This document shows, piece after piece, positions 24,650 through 33,441 of a DNA stretch of 64,000 nt. The stretch is taken from NCBI RefSeq assembly GCF_022138605.1, contig NZ_JACBFS010000006.1, positions 242,364-306,363 of the forward strand, given 5' to 3'. The notes beneath the pieces were generated by a model. It made no database searches. It saw nothing but the letters and a program-made list of their open reading frames with translations, and had not been told where the DNA came from. The DNA is from Xanthobacter sp. NM-25 (GTDB lineage Bacteria; Pseudomonadota; Alphaproteobacteria; Rhizobiales; Xanthobacteraceae). Every line of letters begins with the position of its first letter. The first letter of the stretch is position 1. The translations under genes were made by a program, and so were the position numbers.

Positions 24650-25723
24650 TCAGGCGAGCTCTTTCACCGCGCGATCCACATAGGTGCGATCGATGATGTT
24701 TTCGAGCTTCAGCGTGCCCGTGAGCGCGCCGGCCTCCTTGTAGACCGGGATCATCTTGGCGAATTCATCCGCCGTCATGGTCTGCATGTCGTTCGGGAAG
24801 GCCTTGATGTCCTTGGTCAGGGTCTCCCACACCGGCTTCAGGACAGCGTCATCGGCCGCCTTGAGCTCCTTGGAGGAGGCGTAGGTGGCCACCTGCTGCT
24901 TGTACCAGGCATAGTCGGAATTGGTCTTGCGGAAGGAGGTGAGCACCGCCTTCAGCAGGGCCACGGCGGCCGCCTTGTTCTCGTCCGGCTCCAGCCACTT
25001 GGCGGTGGTCATGACAATGGCGCTGAACCAGTTGCCGAACTCCTGCCAGGGCTTCACCAGGATCTGGTAATTGCCCCGGGTGGCAAGCTCGGCGGCCTGC
25101 TCCACATGCATGGGCACCGCATCCACCCGGCCGGCGATGAGGGCACGGGCGCGATCGCCGGAAGATCCCATCTCGATGAAGTTGATCTTCTTCGGGTCGA
25201 TCTTACGCTTGATGAGGGCGCCCACCAGCATCACATACATGAAGTCGCCGATGGAATTGACGGCGATGGTACCGCCCTGCTCGGCAATCTGCTCCAGACT
25301 CTTCACCTTATCGGCGTTCGACACCACCACCTGCGAGGTGTTGTTGTAGGACAGGCCGATGATCTTGACGTCGGCGCCGGCTTCCGCGGCCGCCAGGGTG
25401 GAGGCCACGTCCGCATCGCCGAAATCGGCGGCGCCGGCGATCACCTCCTGGGCAATCTGCGGGATCTTCTTGGTGGGTCGCACCTCGGGCTCGCCATAGC
25501 CGGGGATCTGCGGCAGCAGCGAACGGAGCGCGGCCTGCATGGGCACGTTGATGGCGGCGGCGGAGGCGAGCGTGTTCACCTTCAGCACCCGGCCGGTCTG
25601 GGCCAGCGCCCCCGGCACCGGACCCAAGGTGATCACCCCCAGGCCACCCAGCCCCGCGGCAAGGCCGGCGCCCGCTCCGGCGCGCAGGAAGCCGCGCCGG
25701 CTCACATGGTCGAAGTGCGACAT
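24650..25723 (-). CDS. ABC transporter substrate-binding protein, NitT/TauT (SsuA) family
   Basis: A 357-residue secreted protein whose N-terminus VSRRGFLRAGAGAGLAAGLG is a near-perfect twin-arginine signal (SRRGFL), with probable cleavage after ALA near residue 38. The mature part follows the SsuA/TauA pattern, with RALIAGRVDAVPMHVEQAAE and YNNTSQVVVSNADKVKSLEQ. I chose the ATG at 25723 (MSHFDH), preceded by a GAGGA-type site; longer in-frame starts lie inside the permease gene. It determines uptake specificity of the operon, which probably fits the substrate of the hyuAB and PLP enzymes. Confidence 0.88.
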   Translation of the reverse strand: MSHFDHVSRRGFLRAGAGAGLAAGLGGLGVITLGPVPGALAQTGRVLKVNTLASAAAINVPMQAALRSLLPQIPGYGEPEVRPTKKIPQIAQEVIAGAADFGDADVASTLAAAEAGADVKIIGLSYNNTSQVVVSNADKVKSLEQIAEQGGTIAVNSIGDFMYVMLVGALIKRKIDPKKINFIEMGSSGDRARALIAGRVDAVPMHVEQAAELATRGNYQILVKPWQEFGNWFSAIVMTTAKWLEPDENKAAAVALLKAVLTSFRKTNSDYAWYKQQVATYASSKELKAADDAVLKPVWETLTKDIKAFPNDMQTMTADEFAKMIPVYKEAGALTGTLKLENIIDRTYVDRAVKELA

Positions 25724-25761
25724 CTGTTGATCCTCTGGCTTGTTATGGGGGAGACGCCTCA

Positions 25762-26517
25762 TCACTCGCGGGTCCGGCTCGCGTACCAGGGGGCGGCCCG
25801 GTGGGCGACCCAGCGCATGAGGGCAGTGGCGGAGACCGAGACCACCATCAAAATGACGATCAGCGCGAACAGCGGCGCCGTGGACAAATCGAGCCCGGCA
25901 TCGTTCAGCAGGCCGCCATAGCCGGCGGAGATGAACATCTCGGCGGTGACCATGGCGCGCAGCGCATGCACGAAGCCGACCCGGGCGGCGATCATCACAT
26001 AAGGATGCAACGCCGGCAGGATCACATAGCGGAAGCGCTGGACATCGGAGGCACCGAACGAGCGCGCCACATTGACGAGGCGCAGGGAGACGGCGCGCGC
26101 AGCCTCTGTCACCGAGACCACCACGTACCAGACCGTCACCACGAACACGATGGCGGTGCTGAACACCAGCCCGCGCCCCATGAGAATGATGAACAGGGGC
26201 ACGATGGCCGCCGCCGAGATGACGATGCACATGGCGGCCCAGGGCTTCACGATAGCATTGACCACCGCGTTGCGGCCCATGGCGATGCCCAGCGGCACCC
26301 CCACCACCAGCGCCAGCACATAGCCGATCATCATCATCCACATCATGCGCCACAGGGCGGCCCAGAAGGCGGGATCGACGAGGATGGTGCCGAGGGCGCC
26401 GGCGGCCTGCACAGGGGTCGCCAGAAGCGCATCGCCCAGATGCTGGCCGGCGAGCTGCCACAACCCCAGCAGCAGCACGATGCCGAGGATGTTCACGGGG
26501 AGCGAGCGGCCGATCAT
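25762..26517 (-). CDS. ABC transporter permease, NitT/TauT family (second of a pair)
   Basis: A 251-residue permease with about six membrane helices. The EAA-type loop that contacts the ATPase is visible as VNVARSFGASDVQRFRYVIL. The ATG at 26517 overlaps the stop of the first permease gene by 4 nt. Two dissimilar permeases in this family are less common than a single homodimeric one, so a heterodimeric channel is likely. Confidence 0.88.
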   Translation of the reverse strand: MIGRSLPVNILGIVLLLGLWQLAGQHLGDALLATPVQAAGALGTILVDPAFWAALWRMMWMMMIGYVLALVVGVPLGIAMGRNAVVNAIVKPWAAMCIVISAAAIVPLFIILMGRGLVFSTAIVFVVTVWYVVVSVTEAARAVSLRLVNVARSFGASDVQRFRYVILPALHPYVMIAARVGFVHALRAMVTAEMFISAGYGGLLNDAGLDLSTAPLFALIVILMVVSVSATALMRWVAHRAAPWYASRTRE

Positions 26518-27344
26518 GCGTGAGCCCTCGGACGCCAGATGCACACGCGCCGTTCCACCAGCAGCAACGCTTCCTGAAGGGCGAGGCCCAGGAGGCTCAG
26601 CACCACCAGAAGCCCCAGCACCGCGGCACTGTCGAGCCGCACCGCCGCCTGCTTCATGATGGCGCCGAGATTGACCGCGGCAAGGAACAGCTCGGCGGTG
26701 ATCATGGCATTCACCGCCCGCACCACGCCGATGCGCAAGGCGGTGAAGAGGAAGGGCAGGCTCTCGGGCAACAGCACCAGCCGGGTGCGCTGCCAGGGGC
26801 TGGCGCCGAACGAGCGGCCGACGTTCAGCAGCTTCTGGTCGGCATTGCGGGCGCCGGTGCTGACGACGATGATCATGTCGAACACGCACATCATCACCAC
26901 CAGGGCGACCCGGGCCTCGAAGTAGAGGCCGAACCAGATCATGATGAATGGCACCCAGGCGACGCTCGGCACCGCATAGACGAGGTTCACGATGGGATCG
27001 AGCAGGTCGTTGATGAAGCGCACCCGGCCCATGGCCATGCCCACCGGAATGGCGATGGCGCAGGCGATGGCATAGCCCACCACCATCTGCTGCATGGAGC
27101 CTGCCAGGGCCAGCGGCAGCTCGCCGCTCGCGATCATGCTCCACAGCCGGGCGGCCACCGCCACCGGAGAAGCCAGGACGAAGCTGGAATAGCCCTGCGC
27201 CACCACCTGCCAGATCACGAGCCCGGCGGCGATGGAGGCGGCATAAAGGAAGCCGAAGGACCGCTGGCCCGTTCTCGGGCCGGGCGGCCGGGCCGCGCGT
27301 CCGGGCGCGGCGGCAGGGGCATCGGTTTCGATCGTCATTCCCAT
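26514..27344 (-). CDS. ABC transporter permease, NitT/TauT family (first of a pair)
   Basis: A 276-residue permease with a Pro/Ala/Arg-rich cytoplasmic N-terminus of about 30 residues and about six membrane helices. The coupling loop LNVGRSFGASPWQRTRLVLL matches the EAA motif region, and VYAVPSVAWVPFIMIWFGLY is typical of the SsuC/TauC group. It is the first gene of the leftward operon, 98 bp from the GntR start. The start could be ATG 27344 or the in-frame ATG 27338. Confidence 0.88.
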   Translation of the reverse strand: MGMTIETDAPAAAPGRAARPPGPRTGQRSFGFLYAASIAAGLVIWQVVAQGYSSFVLASPVAVAARLWSMIASGELPLALAGSMQQMVVGYAIACAIAIPVGMAMGRVRFINDLLDPIVNLVYAVPSVAWVPFIMIWFGLYFEARVALVVMMCVFDMIIVVSTGARNADQKLLNVGRSFGASPWQRTRLVLLPESLPFLFTALRIGVVRAVNAMITAELFLAAVNLGAIMKQAAVRLDSAAVLGLLVVLSLLGLALQEALLLVERRVCIWRPRAHA

Positions 27345-27406
27345 CGGCCCTGGAGGGTTCGGGGCTTACGCCCTCGCATCTGTTACGATAAAGTTAGACA
27401 CATAGT

Positions 27407-27424
27407 TGACTAGCTGTCTAGTCA
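27407..27424. promoter_or_regulatory. Palindromic operator of the GntR/UTRA regulator
   Basis: TGACTAG and CTAGTCA (7-bp arms, 4-nt gap CTGT) form a perfect inverted repeat ending 17 nt before the regulator's start. A second overlapping repeat, TAGACA (27395-27400) and TGTCTA (27415-27420), nests with it. Short TnGTCTAGAC-like palindromes are typical for HutC-type GntR proteins, so autoregulation plus control of the divergent operon is likely. Confidence 0.6.
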
Positions 27425-27441
27425 GGTTGAAGGGGTGCCTT

Positions 27442-28179
27442 TTGTCGTCAACCGACTTCACGCCGATCTACGCGCGCATCCAGCAGTTCATCCGCGACGA
27501 GATCACGTCGGGGCGGCTGGCGGAAGGCGATCGCGCGCCCTCGGAACCGGAACTGGCCAAGCGCTTCTCCACCACCCGCGCCACCGTCGCGCGGGCCCTG
27601 CAGCAGCTGGTGTTCGAGGGGGTGATCGTGCGCCGCTCCGGCAGCGGCACCTTCGTGGCGCCGGCCCGCCTCAGCGCCCCCATCGACCTCACGCGGGTGC
27701 GCTCGTTCGAGGAGCAGGTGAGCGCCAAGGGCGCGAGGGTGGGCTATGAGACCCTGCATTTCACACCGCGTGCCGCCAGCCCCGGCGAGATCGAGGCGCT
27801 GCATCTGGAGCCCGGCGGCGCCGTGTTCGAGCTCGATCGCCTGCGCCTCGTCGGCGGCAAGCCCATGAGCATTGAGCACCGCATCATCCCCGACGAGCTG
27901 GGCAGCCGCATCACCCCCGCGCTGCTGGCGGAAAAGTCGCTCCACCAGATCCTCGACGAGGCGTTCGGCCTCAGGGTGCAGCGGGTGGAAGGGCGCATCC
28001 GCGCCGGCACCGCCCGCGGCCAGACCGCCGATCGGCTCGGGGTGAAGCGCGGGGCGCCGGTGCTGATCCGCGATTATGTGCTGTTCAGCGCCGACCGGCG
28101 GCCGCTGGTGTGCGGCGAATCCATGTATCGCGACGAATTCCACATCGACTATGTGGTGCAGCAGACCCGCGGGGATTGA
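27442..28179 (+). CDS. GntR-family regulator with UTRA ligand domain (HutC subfamily)
   Basis: A 245-residue regulator with an N-terminal winged helix (GDRAPSEPELAKRFSTTRAT, then VRRSGSGTFVA; residues about 6-72) and a UTRA effector domain (about 92-235, with EHRIIPDELG and RDYVLFSADRRPLVCGESMY). I chose the TTG at 27442, which has AAGGGG about seven bases upstream; another in-frame TTG at 27406 would start inside the operator. It faces away from the permease-to-hyuB operon and probably represses it until the imported compound or a product binds the UTRA domain. Confidence 0.9.
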   Translation: MSSTDFTPIYARIQQFIRDEITSGRLAEGDRAPSEPELAKRFSTTRATVARALQQLVFEGVIVRRSGSGTFVAPARLSAPIDLTRVRSFEEQVSAKGARVGYETLHFTPRAASPGEIEALHLEPGGAVFELDRLRLVGGKPMSIEHRIIPDELGSRITPALLAEKSLHQILDEAFGLRVQRVEGRIRAGTARGQTADRLGVKRGAPVLIRDYVLFSADRRPLVCGESMYRDEFHIDYVVQQTRGD

Positions 28180-28196
28180 ACCGGCCGGCGTGCCCC

Positions 28197-29900
28197 TCAT
28201 CCCGCATCCTCCAGCCCGTAGATGTCCCGCGCCGCCGCCGGGCTGACATAGCCTGAGGCCACATCCCGGGCCACCGCCGCCCGCTCCCGCTGGCGGGGAT
28301 CACCATAGCCGCCGCCCCCGGCCGACAGGCACACCACGCGGGCGCCGGGCGCCACCTTCAGGCCGCTCGCATGCACGCCGATGGCATGGGAGGCGCCGGC
28401 GCTCTCCAGGGCATAGGCGTGGCCCGGCCCATCGGCGCCGCCGGCCGTGCCCGCCGGCCGCACCAGCACCCCTTCGCCCGAGGCGTTCAGCACCGCCGGT
28501 TCCGGGCCCTCATAGCGCAGCACCAGCCGCCCGCCGAGGCCGCCGCGCCAGCGCCCGGCGCCGCCGCTGTCGGTGGTGAGCGCATATTCCTCCACCACCA
28601 GCGGATAGGCGGCCTCGGTGCGCTCCACGCTGGGCGAGGCGGTGCCGCCGGGATTGTGCAGCCCGCCGATATTGACCCAGCCGTCATGTCCCGCGCTGGC
28701 GCCGGTGCCGCCCTTGTTGAAGAAATAGTGCCAGATGAAGGGCACCCCGCCCCGGTCCGCCCCCGCGAGGGCGAAGCGGAAGCGGCGGGCGAAGCCGCCG
28801 ATGGCGCGGGCCGGGTCCGCCCCTTCCAGCGCCTGCAGCACCGCCTCGATGAGGGCGCAGGCGGTGGAGGAGGTGCAGGCCCCCACTGGCGCCGGCACCA
28901 CCGGATCGAGCAGGCTGCCCGGCCGGGTGCGGATCTCGATGGCGCGGGCGCTGCCGTCGTTGAGCCCGTCCTCGTCGCCGCTGAAATAGAGGAACGCCAC
29001 CATCACCGCCGCGCGAGTGTTGGCAAAGGGACTGTTGATGAAGGCCTTCACCTGGTCCGGACAGGCGGAAAGGTCCACCACCGCCCGGCCATCGGCGATG
29101 TCGATGGTGACGGGAATGGGCAAAAGGCCCCCGGTCGCGCCGGCAAATTCCATATGGCCGATGGCACTGTGACGGCCTTCCTGGCAGCCCTTCAGCAAAG
29201 CGCGCATCACCGCCTCGCCGCCATCCAGCACCGCCTTGACGCAGGCGGCGATCTCGGCGCTACCATAGCGGGCATAGAGATCGCCGAGCCGGCCGGCGCC
29301 GAGGCGCACGGCGGTGAGCTGGGCCAGGATATCGCCGCGCAGATCGCCGGGCTTGCGGGAATTCTCCGCCACCAGGCGCAGCACGTCGTCCTTGAGCTGG
29401 CCGGCGTGCACCAGCCGCACCGGCGGAATGCGCAGCCCCTCCTGCCAGATCTCGGTGGCGGCGGCCGCATAGCCGCCCGCCGACATGCCGCCGATGTCGC
29501 CCTGATGGGCGCGCAGCGCCACCCACAGGCGCACTTTGCCGTCAGCAAAAAATGGCATGGCCAAGGTCACGTCCGGCAGGTGGCTGCCGCCCCAATAGGG
29601 GTCGTTGGCCATCAGCACGTCGCCTTCCGCCAGATCGTCGGCGACGGCCTGCGCCATCAATTGCACCGCGCGGGGCATGGCGCCCATGTGGATGGGCACC
29701 CGCTCGGCCTGGGAGACGGTGAGGAAATCCGCATCCAGCACCACCGCCGAGAAATCCTGATTCTGGTTCAGGATCGGCGAGAAGCAGGTGTGCGTCATGG
29801 TCTCCACCATCTCTTCCGTCACCGCCTTCAGCTTGTGACGGACGACGGCGAGGGTGAGCGGGCTCAAGGGCTCGCGCGAGGAGGCCGGTTCACTGGACAT
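28197..29900 (-). CDS. hyuB: Hydantoinase B/oxoprolinase family subunit (second copy)
   Basis: This 567-residue B subunit resembles the copy at 17559 but is a divergent paralogue. Shared family parts are NQDFSAVVLDADFLTVSQAE, GDVLMANDPYWGGSHLPDVT, HQGDIGGMSAGGYAAAATE and the late GAGRWRGGLGGRLVLRYEGP, ending in a glycine-rich VCLSAGGGGYGDPRQRER. I chose the ATG at 29900, which overlaps the end of hyuA by 11 nt; the in-frame start at 30032 lies deep in hyuA. It pairs with the hyuA gene just upstream and is under a different regulator (LysR) from the first pair. Confidence 0.88.
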   Translation of the reverse strand: MSSEPASSREPLSPLTLAVVRHKLKAVTEEMVETMTHTCFSPILNQNQDFSAVVLDADFLTVSQAERVPIHMGAMPRAVQLMAQAVADDLAEGDVLMANDPYWGGSHLPDVTLAMPFFADGKVRLWVALRAHQGDIGGMSAGGYAAAATEIWQEGLRIPPVRLVHAGQLKDDVLRLVAENSRKPGDLRGDILAQLTAVRLGAGRLGDLYARYGSAEIAACVKAVLDGGEAVMRALLKGCQEGRHSAIGHMEFAGATGGLLPIPVTIDIADGRAVVDLSACPDQVKAFINSPFANTRAAVMVAFLYFSGDEDGLNDGSARAIEIRTRPGSLLDPVVPAPVGACTSSTACALIEAVLQALEGADPARAIGGFARRFRFALAGADRGGVPFIWHYFFNKGGTGASAGHDGWVNIGGLHNPGGTASPSVERTEAAYPLVVEEYALTTDSGGAGRWRGGLGGRLVLRYEGPEPAVLNASGEGVLVRPAGTAGGADGPGHAYALESAGASHAIGVHASGLKVAPGARVVCLSAGGGGYGDPRQRERAAVARDVASGYVSPAAARDIYGLEDAG

Positions 29901-31935
29901 CTGAAACGCTCTCGATGACGAGGCTGCCGAACCGGTCCACCGTACCGGTGCTGCCGGGCTCGACCAGAATGGTGGTGGAGGCGGATTCGACGATGGCCGG
30001 ACCCGATACGCGCATGCCGGCGCGCAGATCATCGAACCAATAGATGGGCGCGCGCAGCGGGGTCTTGAGATAGGTCTCGCGGATGCCGCGCAGCGCCGGG
30101 GTGGGATCGGCCGGCCCCTCCTCCTCCATGGGCAGGGTCAGCTTGGGCAAGGCGCCGAACACCGAGACCCGGCAGGTATCGATGATGCCGGGCTCGCCCT
30201 CATGGGCGTGGTGGTAGAGGCCGCGATAGGCCTGCGTGAAGGCCTGTTCCAGCGCCGCCGGATCGCAGTTGGCGCCGACCGTGACGGGAATGCCGTGGAT
30301 CTGCCGGGCATAGCGGCATTCCATGGAGCGCTGCACGCGAATGTCGGCGCTGCCCACGCCACTCTCCGCCAAGAGCTTGCGGGCGCGGGCCTCGAGATCG
30401 GCGAACACCGCCTCGATCTCCGGGGCGCTCAGGGCGCCGATGGGCCGATCGAGGGTGCATTGCAGGTCCTGGCGGATGTCCGCCGCCAGGAAGCCCACCG
30501 CCGAGAGCACCGAGGCCATGCGCGGCACGATCACCTTCGGGATGGACAATTCGCGGGCCACCCCATTGGCGTGGAGGCCCCCGGCTCCACCGAACGACAT
30601 CAGCGCGAAATCGCGCGGGTCGCGGCCACGCCGCACGGTGGCAAGGCGGATGCCTTCGGTGATGCCGGAGGTGGCGAGCACGTGCACGGCCCAGGCCCCC
30701 TCCTCCACCGAAAGCCCCAGGGGCTCCGCCACATCGGCGGCGATGGCGGCGCGAGCGGCGTCCACCGACAGCCGCATGCGCCCACCGAGGAAGGTCTCCG
30801 GCGAGATAAAGCCCAGCACCAGATTGGCATCGGTGAGGGTGGCGCGGGTGCCGCCCTTGCCGAAACAGGCGGGCCCCGGCGCGGCACCGGCGCTGCGCGG
30901 CCCCACCGCCAGGATGCCGCTCGCATCCATGCGCGCCAGGCTGCCACCGCCGATGCCGATGGGATTGACCTCGATGGCCGGTGCGGTGATGCGCAGGCCG
31001 GCGAGATCGGTCTTGTCCCGCTCCACCGGGCGGCCATTCTCGATCACGCAGATGTCGGTGGTGGTGCCGCCGGTGTCGTAGGTGACGAGGTTGCCGGCGC
31101 CGAGCGCCTGGGCGAACAGCGCCCCCGACATGGCCCCGCCCGCCGGCCCGCTGGTGACCGCCCCCACCGCCCGGCGTGCCGCCGCCGCGATGGGCAGTAC
31201 CCCGCCCGCCGACTGCATGACGAAGATGGGCACGGTGATGCCCCGCGCCTGCAATTGATCGGACAGGTGCTGCAGATAATCCCGCAGCCCCGGCCCCACA
31301 TAGGCATTCACCAGAGCGGTGGAGAGCCGGTCATATTCCCCCTCGCGGGAGAGCACCTCGTGGCTCAGGGACACGAACGGGCTCCAGCCGGCGCGGGCGA
31401 TGGCCTCGCGCACTGCCAATTCATGTTCCGGCCGGCGATGGGCGTGGAGGAAGGCGACCACCACCCCTTCCACTCCCGCCGCCTTCAAGGCGGCGATGGC
31501 CGCATCGAGCTCGGTGGCATCGAGGGGGGTGGTGACAGTGCCGTCGGCCCCCACCCGCTCGCTTACCTCCAGTCGCAGCGGCCGCGCGACGATGGGCTCC
31601 GGCGGCGCGGTGCGCAGGGCGTAGCGGTTCTCGCGGGCGCCGTCGCGCAGCTCGATCAGGTCGCGGAAGCCGCGGGTGGTGACGAGGCCCAGCTTAGCGC
31701 CGGCCCGCTGCACCAGGATGTTGGTGGCGACCGTCGTGCCATGGATGAAGACGGTGACCTTGGCGAGCAGCGCATCGAGGCTCTCGCCACGGGCGGCCGC
31801 CATGCCCTCCAGGGCATCCACCACCCCGCGCGAGGGATCATCCGGCGTCGAGGGCGCCTTGTGGAACGAAACGCCCGCGCCATCGGCGAGCACCAGATCC
31901 GTGAAGGTTCCCCCCACGTCCACGCCGATCAGCAC
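29890..31935 (-). CDS. hyuA: Hydantoinase A/oxoprolinase family subunit (second copy)
   Basis: A 681-residue actin-like ATPase-fold subunit starting at GTG 31935, with AGGA seven bases upstream, so that the phosphate loop LIGVDVGGTFTDLVLADGAG begins immediately. A longer frame to 32049 would cross the LysR operator and is rejected. Further motifs are FIHGTTVATNILVQRAGAKL, LVTYDTGGTTTDICVIENG and GIGGGSLARMDASGILAVGP. It overlaps hyuB by 11 nt and is divergent from a LysR regulator. The two pairs in one window may handle different cyclic amides or successive steps. Confidence 0.88.
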   Translation of the reverse strand: MLIGVDVGGTFTDLVLADGAGVSFHKAPSTPDDPSRGVVDALEGMAAARGESLDALLAKVTVFIHGTTVATNILVQRAGAKLGLVTTRGFRDLIELRDGARENRYALRTAPPEPIVARPLRLEVSERVGADGTVTTPLDATELDAAIAALKAAGVEGVVVAFLHAHRRPEHELAVREAIARAGWSPFVSLSHEVLSREGEYDRLSTALVNAYVGPGLRDYLQHLSDQLQARGITVPIFVMQSAGGVLPIAAAARRAVGAVTSGPAGGAMSGALFAQALGAGNLVTYDTGGTTTDICVIENGRPVERDKTDLAGLRITAPAIEVNPIGIGGGSLARMDASGILAVGPRSAGAAPGPACFGKGGTRATLTDANLVLGFISPETFLGGRMRLSVDAARAAIAADVAEPLGLSVEEGAWAVHVLATSGITEGIRLATVRRGRDPRDFALMSFGGAGGLHANGVARELSIPKVIVPRMASVLSAVGFLAADIRQDLQCTLDRPIGALSAPEIEAVFADLEARARKLLAESGVGSADIRVQRSMECRYARQIHGIPVTVGANCDPAALEQAFTQAYRGLYHHAHEGEPGIIDTCRVSVFGALPKLTLPMEEEGPADPTPALRGIRETYLKTPLRAPIYWFDDLRAGMRVSGPAIVESASTTILVEPGSTGTVDRFGSLVIESVSDVQ

Positions 31936-32033
31936 CGCCGCATCCTCACCCGTTGCATGGAAGCCTCCACTCTCGAAGGCTCCATCAGGGCAGGCCGCGA
32001 GGCGGCAAACAATGACATTGATCTGGCCTTTGC

Positions 32034-32050
32034 GATGCCAAAATGGCATC
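32034..32050. promoter_or_regulatory. Perfect palindrome with T-N11-A, LysR-type operator
   Basis: GATGCCA-AAA-TGGCATC is a perfect 17-bp inverted repeat in the hyuA/LysR divergent spacer (31936-32079). It contains the T-N11-A core (T32036, A32048) expected for LysR-type regulators and ends 29 nt before the LysR start. Confidence 0.65.
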
Positions 32051-32079
32051 AGTCAGAGAGCCGAGATCGCGAGGTGGAC

Positions 32080-32991
32080 ATGAACCTGAACGCGCTGCGC
32101 AATTTCATCGCCGTGGTGGAGGCGGGCGCGATCCGCGAGGCGGCGGATACGCTGCATCTGGCCCAATCGGCGCTGAGCCGGCAGATCCTGGCCCTGGAGC
32201 GGGAGTTTGGCGCGCAATTGCTGGAGCGCCTGCCGCGCGGGGTAGTGCCCACCCCCGCCGGACGGGTGGTGCTGCGCCATGCCCGCCTCACCCTCGACCA
32301 GATGAACGGCGCCCGCGAAGAGATCGCGGCCTTCGCCGGCCTCAGGACCGGGCAGATCCGCATCGGCGCCATCGAACCCTTCGCCAGCGGGCCGCTGGCC
32401 GCCTGCATCGCCCGCTTCCAGGCCCGCTATCCCGGCATTGGCGTGGAGGCGCGGGTGGGCAATTCGCGCCAGGTGGCGCGCCTGGTGCAGGAAGGCATCG
32501 TGGAGCTCGGCATCGCCTACAATGCGCCGCGCACCGAGGGCCTCACCGTGCGCGCCGCCGCCCGCCAGCCGTTGGTGGCGCTGGTGCGGCCCGGCCATGA
32601 TCTCGCCCGGCAAGAGGCGGTGAGGCTCGCCGATCTCGCCGGCGCGCGCCTTATCCTGCCGCCGGCCGGCTCCCCCACCCGCCTGCTGATCGAGGAGGCG
32701 GCGCGGCGGGCGCGGCTCATTCTGGAACAGGTGGCGCTGGAGAGCGATTCCGTGGCGCTGCGCCTCGCCGTCGCCGCCCGCACCGAAGGGGTCGCCATTC
32801 TCGCCCATCTCTCCGGTGTCGCCGCCTGCGCCGCCGGAACGCTCACCATGCGCCCCATCGCCGATCCGCTGCTGGGCGCCGGCCAATTGGAGCTGCTATG
32901 CGGCACGGGACGGACCCTGTCAAAGGCGACCGCCGCCTTCGAGCGCCGGCTGCGGACGGCGCTGAAGGCGGTGGATCAGCCCCCGCCCTGA
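32080..32991 (+). CDS. LysR-family transcriptional regulator
   Basis: A 303-residue LysR protein. The winged helix spans residues 1-60 (MNLNALRNFIAVVEAGAIRE, then LAQSALSRQILALEREFGAQ), and the effector domain fills the rest in the two-lobe periplasmic-binding fold. The ATG at 32080 follows GAGGTGG. It is divergent from the second hyuAB pair, and a T-N11-A palindrome lies between them, so it probably activates hyuAB in response to a pathway compound and represses itself. It ends 19 nt from the fmdB stop, convergent with it. Confidence 0.92.
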   Translation: MNLNALRNFIAVVEAGAIREAADTLHLAQSALSRQILALEREFGAQLLERLPRGVVPTPAGRVVLRHARLTLDQMNGAREEIAAFAGLRTGQIRIGAIEPFASGPLAACIARFQARYPGIGVEARVGNSRQVARLVQEGIVELGIAYNAPRTEGLTVRAAARQPLVALVRPGHDLARQEAVRLADLAGARLILPPAGSPTRLLIEEAARRARLILEQVALESDSVALRLAVAARTEGVAILAHLSGVAACAAGTLTMRPIADPLLGAGQLELLCGTGRTLSKATAAFERRLRTALKAVDQPPP

Positions 32992-33010
32992 CCGGCGTGA
33001 AAGGGCAGGC

Positions 33011-33364
33011 TCAGTGGCTGATCATCCACGGCCGCGCGGTGGGAAAACTCTTAGCGCCGGTGGGCGAGACGCGGGTGCGGCTCTTCATCTTCGGCGCGCA
33101 GCAGGCGCAACCCGCCTTGTGCTGGGCGCGGGCGCTCTTCTCGGCATATTCACCCACGCTCAACGGCGCGTTGGCGCTGCGCTCGTTGGTGGCGAAGGCG
33201 GCGCGGCGGCCCGCATCCATGCCCGCCACATGGGGCGCGGTGAGGAAGGCGCGGGGGGAAAACGCGCGGCACTCCGGGCAGGGCTGCGCCGCGTCGCATT
33301 GGCTCATGGGGTGCATCTGGGTGAACGGCCCGCAGTCCTCGCACATGTAATCATAGACCGGCAT
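33011..33364 (-). CDS. fmdB: FmdB-type zinc-ribbon protein
   Basis: A 117-residue protein with the FmdB zinc-ribbon N-terminus MPVYDYMCEDCGPF and a second pair in QPCPEC; it also has a cysteine trio in AGCACCAPK. FmdB proteins lie beside formamidase genes and have been proposed to regulate amide use. The ATG at 33364 has GGAGG at good spacing; the ATG at 33370 is too close. It is the last gene of the urtABCDE-fmdAB set. The C-terminal half is Arg/Ala-rich and less conserved. Confidence 0.85.
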   Translation of the reverse strand: MPVYDYMCEDCGPFTQMHPMSQCDAAQPCPECRAFSPRAFLTAPHVAGMDAGRRAAFATNERSANAPLSVGEYAEKSARAQHKAGCACCAPKMKSRTRVSPTGAKSFPTARPWMISH

Positions 33365-33407
33365 GGGCATCCTCCGCGTCAATCGCAGGAACTCACAAGA
33401 AAAGGCC

Positions 33408-33430
33408 GCCGGAGCGCGGGGCGCCCCGGC
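33408..33430 (-). other. Hairpin between fmdA and fmdB
   Basis: GCCGG-A-GCGC, a 3-nt GGG loop, then GCGC-C-CCGGC gives a 9-bp stem with one A·C mismatch in the 77-bp spacer. It has no T-run. It may damp fmdB expression or protect the fmdA message. Confidence 0.4.
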
Positions 33431-33441
33431 AGAGAGGGGGT

